Assembly: GCA_004335635.1 (NCBI GenBank)
Contig: QAXH01005151.1
Coordinates: 28,127-58,193 of the forward strand
DNA length: 30,067 bases
Source of the DNA: Chloromonas sp. AAM2
Lineage: Eukaryota; Chlorophyta; Chlorophyceae; Chlamydomonadales; Chlamydomonadaceae
Reading direction: 5' to 3'
Within the stretch, counting starts at the first letter, position 1. Each line of letters starts with the position of its first letter. The notes beneath the pieces were generated by a model. It did not search any database and was not told the origin of the DNA. It saw nothing but the letters and a program-made list of their open reading frames with translations. Position numbers and translations under genes: made by a program. Shown in pieces: positions 26,500 through 30,067 of this stretch.

Positions 26500-28128
26500 A
26501 TGAAACAGTATTTAATTGATATCATCGGTGCCTCACTCAAACAGTTTGAATTGGACGAGCAACCGGACATAAGTATTGAAGAACCCAATCAGCCAGAACA
26601 CGGAGATGCCTCTTCCAATATTGCCATGAAGTTGGCACGCCCGCTAAAAAATAATCCCCGGTCCATTGCTCAGAAAATCGTGGATAATTTAGTATTCGAT
26701 GATGCAAAAATATCAGGTGTTGAAATCGCCGGACCTGGTTTTATCAATTTCCGTTTTGCCGAGGAATATTTGTTTGAAAAACTTGGCGATATTCTAAATT
26801 CAGGTGCTGCATTTGGGCAATCGGACACGCATCAGGGAAAGCGGATTTTAGTGGAATTTGTGAGTGCAAACCCAACGGGGCCGTTAACAGTTGGCCATGG
26901 AAGAAATGCGGTTTTAGGAGATACAGTAGCCCGGCTCTTCGAATGGACTGGTGCTGATGTTGAACGCGAATATTACTTCAATGATGCCGGGCGACAAATG
27001 CGTGTTTTGGGAGAAAGTGTTCGGGCCCGTTATCTCGAACTGCTTGGGAAAGACCATGCATTTCCCGAGGGTGGATATCAGGGAGCATATATTCGGGGTA
27101 TCGCCCAGTCTATTGTAGAGGATAAAGGAGATGCTTTGGCAGAAAACAGTGATGAAAAACCGTTTAAACAAAAAGCCGAAGAAGCCATTTTTGCAGACAT
27201 CAGTTCTACCTTAGACCGCATGAATATTCAAATGGACTCTTATTTTAACGAAAGGAGCCTGTATGATGACGGTAAAATTGAACAAACGGTTCAAAAACTA
27301 CGCAACAAAGGTTTAGTATATGATGAAGATGGTGCCGTTTGGTTCAAAACCACGGAATTTGGCAAAGACAAAGACACTGTTCTTGTTAAAAGTACTGGTG
27401 AACCCACTTATCGCCTGCCTGATATTGCCTATCACGCTGATAAACTGGAGCGCGGTTTTGATCTTTGTGTAGATGTATTTGGAGCAGATCATATTGCTAC
27501 CTATCCTGATGTTCTTAACGGGATTAAGTCGCTGGGTTATGATCCGGAAAAAGTGGATGTGGTGGTTTACCAGTTTGTGACCTTGGTGAAGGATGGAAAA
27601 CCGTTTAAAATGAGTACACGAAAAGCCAATTTTGTTACGCTTGATGAGCTCATGGACGAAGTAGGTGCCGACGTTACCCGCTTTTTCTTTTTGATGCGTT
27701 CACCCAACACGCACCTCGAGTTTGATATTGGTCAGGCGAAGGAAGCAGGCGAAAAAAATCCGGTGTTTTATCTTCAGTATGCCCATGCACGAATCTCCAG
27801 TATATTGAGAAAAGTGGAAAAGGAATATGAGTTCTCAGGAGAGGCTGATTTTAGTTTATTAAGCCATCCAAGTGAAATCACGCTTATTAAAACCATGCTC
27901 AAGTTTCCGGAAACCATTGGCAATGCTGCACGACTGAGAGAGCCGCATCATGTAATTACCTTACTGAATGAATTGGCTTCTGCATTTACGTCCTTTTACC
28001 ACGACTGCCGTATCCTGGGAGAAGATGAAAAGCTGGCCCAAGCCCGAATGGAGTTAGCGAAAGCGGTGGCACAAGTGCTTAGAAATGGATTAGGGATTTT
28101 GGGGATTTCTGCTCCGGATCAGATGTAG
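26500..28128 (+). CDS. argS: Arginyl-tRNA synthetase
   Basis: 542 residues; class I aminoacyl-tRNA synthetase, charging tRNA-Arg with arginine using ATP in the cytoplasm. The N-terminal Arg-specific tRNA-binding domain (~1-110) contains the typical DASSNIAMKLARPLKNNP and GPGFINFRF. The HIGH-type motif lies in FVSANPTGPLTVGHGRN (H133), the KMSKS-type loop is K370-M-S-T-R374 in KPFKMSTRKANFV, and the DALR anticodon-binding domain forms the C-terminus (QYAHARISSILRK onwards, ending GLGILGISAPDQM as usual). Slightly short of the common 550-580 residues but complete. No strong SD precedes the start. The gene is monocistronic by context: a terminator upstream and a palindromic repeat with convergent genes downstream. 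Confidence 0.97.
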   Translation: MKQYLIDIIGASLKQFELDEQPDISIEEPNQPEHGDASSNIAMKLARPLKNNPRSIAQKIVDNLVFDDAKISGVEIAGPGFINFRFAEEYLFEKLGDILNSGAAFGQSDTHQGKRILVEFVSANPTGPLTVGHGRNAVLGDTVARLFEWTGADVEREYYFNDAGRQMRVLGESVRARYLELLGKDHAFPEGGYQGAYIRGIAQSIVEDKGDALAENSDEKPFKQKAEEAIFADISSTLDRMNIQMDSYFNERSLYDDGKIEQTVQKLRNKGLVYDEDGAVWFKTTEFGKDKDTVLVKSTGEPTYRLPDIAYHADKLERGFDLCVDVFGADHIATYPDVLNGIKSLGYDPEKVDVVVYQFVTLVKDGKPFKMSTRKANFVTLDELMDEVGADVTRFFFLMRSPNTHLEFDIGQAKEAGEKNPVFYLQYAHARISSILRKVEKEYEFSGEADFSLLSHPSEITLIKTMLKFPETIGNAARLREPHHVITLLNELASAFTSFYHDCRILGEDEKLAQARMELAKAVAQVLRNGLGILGISAPDQM

Positions 28129-28139
28129 AAGTAATTTTA

Positions 28140-28209
28140 AATGTTGAATTTTGAATGTTAAATGGCGTTGAACAACACATTTAACATTCAAAATTTATAA
28201 TTCAACATT
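28140..28209. repeat. Palindromic AT-rich repeat, copy C (between convergent argS and methyltransferase)
   Basis: Left arm 28140-28164 and right arm 28178-28209 pair in two blocks: AATGTTGAATT at the base and TTTTGAATGTTAAATG near the loop, with 7 extra nt in the right arm and a 13-nt loop. It shares the core GTTAAATG / CATTTAAC with copies A and B but not their GTGCTAAAT extension. A second small palindrome, CCGGC-TAT-GCCGG, follows at 28210-28222 over the methyltransferase stop. It could act as a bidirectional end signal. Confidence 0.75.
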
Positions 28210-28213
28210 CCGG

Positions 28214-29020
28214 CTATGCCGGCTTTAGCTTTGTAAAACAAACAATCCCCTTCACTAACTGCTCTTCTACTTCAAATCCCGCTTGCCTGAAAAGCTTATT
28301 GCTTTCATTTACGGTCCAGAAGTTAATGCCGCCAATTGCAGCAGATTCTTGCAAAAGCCGCCCGTACCACGCGTCCGATTTGATGAGATGCATCATAAAG
28401 AATACGCCGTTTTCCTTTATTACTCTTTTAGCTTCGTAGAGTACTTTAACTTCTTCGGTGAGTTCATTTAGCGTCCCACCCATCACAATTCCGTCAAAAG
28501 TTTTGGAGAAGAAGGGAAGTTCACGTCCGTCGGCTCTCAGGAGGTACATATCCGTTTCATCTGCTTCTGCTTTGAGTCGGGCCTCTTCCAGCATTTGCGA
28601 GGAAAAGTCTAATGCTACAATATTTGCTTTTTTCTGAGCCGCCTTCAATGCTCTTCCATATAACGCTGTGGAACAACCTAAATCCAAATACCAGCCATTT
28701 TCTTTGGGGGCGGTCCAATCAATTAAAAGCTCATGTTCTTTTTCAATAGGAAATTCTTCCCCGGAAAGCAGTGAAAGCGACCGTTTTCGCCAAATATCTT
28801 CATATATCGCAGCCGTAATCTTCCAGTGATTGGTACTTTGAGCGATGGAAGTAAATTCAGGGGCTTTGCCCAACAGGTCGATGATATTATTTTTGACCTG
28901 ATATTCGTCGCCTTCTTTAGAGCCAACAGTACCGTTAAAGGGCTTGGATAGTCGGGCTGCTTCGTCAGGAACGTGGATTCCAGCTCGCTCATCCACAGGA
29001 GAACGTAGTTCTAATTTCAT
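28214..29020 (-). CDS. Class I SAM-dependent methyltransferase with Trm112-like N-terminal segment
   Basis: 268 residues. A Rossmann methyltransferase domain occupies ~70-265: motif I YLDLGCSTALYGRAL (111-125), acidic residue D138 in ALDFSS after strand 2, LRADGRELPF (161-170) and the DGIVMGGTLNEL strand 4 block, as in UbiE/Methyltransf_11 proteins. Residues 1-50 (LRSPVDERAGIHVPDE ... EYQVKNNIIDLLG) resemble a Trm112/YcaR-type zinc-ribbon module in layout, but no cysteine is present before C116. The substrate cannot be deduced. It is the last gene of a minus-strand set after dnaN and a SAM-cleaving enzyme, with 71 bp to the gene before it. It converges with argS. Confidence 0.87.
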   Translation of the reverse strand: MKLELRSPVDERAGIHVPDEAARLSKPFNGTVGSKEGDEYQVKNNIIDLLGKAPEFTSIAQSTNHWKITAAIYEDIWRKRSLSLLSGEEFPIEKEHELLIDWTAPKENGWYLDLGCSTALYGRALKAAQKKANIVALDFSSQMLEEARLKAEADETDMYLLRADGRELPFFSKTFDGIVMGGTLNELTEEVKVLYEAKRVIKENGVFFMMHLIKSDAWYGRLLQESAAIGGINFWTVNESNKLFRQAGFEVEEQLVKGIVCFTKLKPA

Positions 29021-29091
29021 ATTGATCCGTTTTTTTGGAGAATACGCTGAGTATCAAAATGTGTTACAGTATGTAAGCCTGAATTGATAAA

Positions 29092-29880
29092 CTACTTCTG
29101 TAATACAATTGATATTTGTGCGCCTTTATCAACACTTAGCATTCGGGCAGCATTTCCTTTATTGATACCGATCTCCAGATTTCCAGAACTCCCTATGAAG
29201 GCTGCAGGTTCTCCTTCCTCTACATCACCAAATGTTGAGACTACTTTATTGAGCATCGTGTTACCAATATAAATCTTCACATTTTTCTTTTTAAGGTGAT
29301 CAGCTATCAGGCTTTTTGTTAAGTTTGTTATCAGGTTCCCAAAGCGGTCAATATGCAACACCCATCCCTGAAGTCCATCTTTGTCGGCAATGGGAACGGC
29401 CCAGTGGTAGGTTACCAGCTCGTCAATCGGATCACCAATTTCCTTTAATGATACCCCTCTACTGAGATGAGCCGATACAGGAGCGAAGATATCCCGGCCG
29501 TGAAAAGTATTGGATACATCCTTTCGCCAGAACTTTGAATTATCAAGCGTACAGGCTTCGTACTCGAATTCATTAAAAAATAATGAAAAAATTCCGTTAT
29601 CAGGCCCTACAAAATATTGATCCCTGATCTTTAGAGCGACCGGGTGACGAGAAGTTCCCACTCCAGGGTCAACAACTACCAAATGCACGGTACCCGGCGG
29701 GTAAAGAAAAGCAGTATTCCGGATTACCCAAGCACCCGCCATGATATCTTGAGGTGGAATTTCGTGTGATACATCCACAAAACGGACATCCGGAGCAATC
29801 CCCAGCATGACTGCCTTCATGGCACTCACATAATAATCTTGGGTACCAAAATCAGTTGTGAGGGTAATTATTTGACTCAT
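29092..29880 (-). CDS. SAM hydroxide adenosyltransferase (DUF62 / chlorinase-fluorinase-like family)
   Basis: 262 residues. The family hydrolyses S-adenosylmethionine to adenosine and methionine using water/hydroxide and is related to fluorinase and chlorinase. Signatures: N-terminal ITLTTDFGTQDYYVSAMK; VDVSHEIPPQD; VVVDPGVGTSRHPVALK with D71 and R78; GPDNGIFS; and FHGRDIFAPVSAHLS with H127. D71, R78 and H127 match in spacing the Asp-Arg-His side-chain set known for the hydrolases, which favours the hydroxide form over a halogenase. The C-terminal domain carries HIDRFGNLITN and FIGSSGNLEIGINKGNA. The ATG overlaps the dnaN stop by one base (TGATG), so translation is probably coupled to dnaN. 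Cytoplasmic. Confidence 0.93.
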   Translation of the reverse strand: MSQIITLTTDFGTQDYYVSAMKAVMLGIAPDVRFVDVSHEIPPQDIMAGAWVIRNTAFLYPPGTVHLVVVDPGVGTSRHPVALKIRDQYFVGPDNGIFSLFFNEFEYEACTLDNSKFWRKDVSNTFHGRDIFAPVSAHLSRGVSLKEIGDPIDELVTYHWAVPIADKDGLQGWVLHIDRFGNLITNLTKSLIADHLKKKNVKIYIGNTMLNKVVSTFGDVEEGEPAAFIGSSGNLEIGINKGNAARMLSVDKGAQISIVLQK

Positions 29881-30067
29881 CAGGCATAGCTGTTGAGCAT
29901 CACCGGCATCACAAGCATCAGAATATCTTCATTTTCGTTTTCCTCGGATGGCTTTACTATACCGGCGCGGTTTGGTGAAGAAAATTCAAAGGTTACTTCC
30001 TCATCATCGATATTACTGAGAACATCCCCCAAATATTTTGCGTTAAATCCTATTTCCATCTCTTCAT
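29880..30067 (-). CDS. dnaN: DNA polymerase III beta subunit (sliding clamp), C-terminal 61 residues
   Basis: The frame runs in from the window end (first full codon 30065-30063) and stops at TGA 29882-29880. The visible part includes EIGFNAKYLGDVLSNIDDE, FEFSSPNRAGIVKP, an acidic stretch (SEENENEDI) and the C-terminal LMLVMPVMLNSYA. This matches the last third of the DnaN third domain, where the conserved end (MPMRL in E. coli, here MPVML) forms part of the partner-peptide pocket. The clamp tethers polymerase to DNA at the fork. The N-terminal part lies outside the window. Confidence 0.93.
   Translation of the reverse strand, partial: EEMEIGFNAKYLGDVLSNIDDEEVTFEFSSPNRAGIVKPSEENENEDILMLVMPVMLNSYA

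Overview
The window looks like chromosomal DNA of a Balneolota/Rhodothermota-type bacterium (Bacteroidota relative). I infer this from four large secreted proteins that end in a type IX secretion (T9SS) type A sorting domain with the signature NYPNPFNP, from a Bacteroidota-style hybrid two-component regulator, from two tiny proteins with a PID-CTERM-like tail, and from the housekeeping sequences. No species can be named from sequence alone.

Region 1 (1-23642) is an accessory 'surface protein' region. It holds a giant multidomain protein cut by the window start (1-8067; three lectin-like LamG domains, eight recognisable fibronectin-III-like repeats, a seven-motif FG-GAP/VCBS segment and a sorting domain). 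Next come a 61-aa PID-CTERM-like mini-protein (8147-8332), an AraC-family regulator (8673-9512), a VCBS protein with sorting domain (9751-11217), and a large IPT/VCBS/LamG protein split by an assembly gap (11337-14693 and 14790-16444). The region ends with a 1397-aa hybrid two-component sensor/regulator on the minus strand (16537-20730), a divergent LamG protein with sorting domain (21099-23369), and a second 63-aa PID-CTERM-like mini-protein (23451-23642). The arrangement [sorting-domain protein] - [palindromic AT-rich repeat] - [PID-CTERM-like mini-protein] occurs twice, at about 8.1 kb and 23.4 kb, with a 39-bp identical junction. This duplicated cassette is the most interesting structure here.

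Region 2 (23657-30067) is housekeeping: nadC (minus), divergent from a cysteine desulfurase and a coupled DsbA-like oxidoreductase; a clear intrinsic terminator; argS; then, convergent with argS across a third copy of the palindromic repeat, a minus-strand set made of the C-terminus of dnaN, a SAM hydroxide adenosyltransferase-family protein (1-base overlap with dnaN) and a class I methyltransferase.

The 96 Ns at 14694-14789 are flanked by the same 59-bp sequence on both sides. Collapsing the duplicate leaves one uninterrupted reading frame, so the two partial genes are almost certainly one gene of about 1650 codons. No tRNA, rRNA, CRISPR array, insertion sequence or prophage gene was seen.
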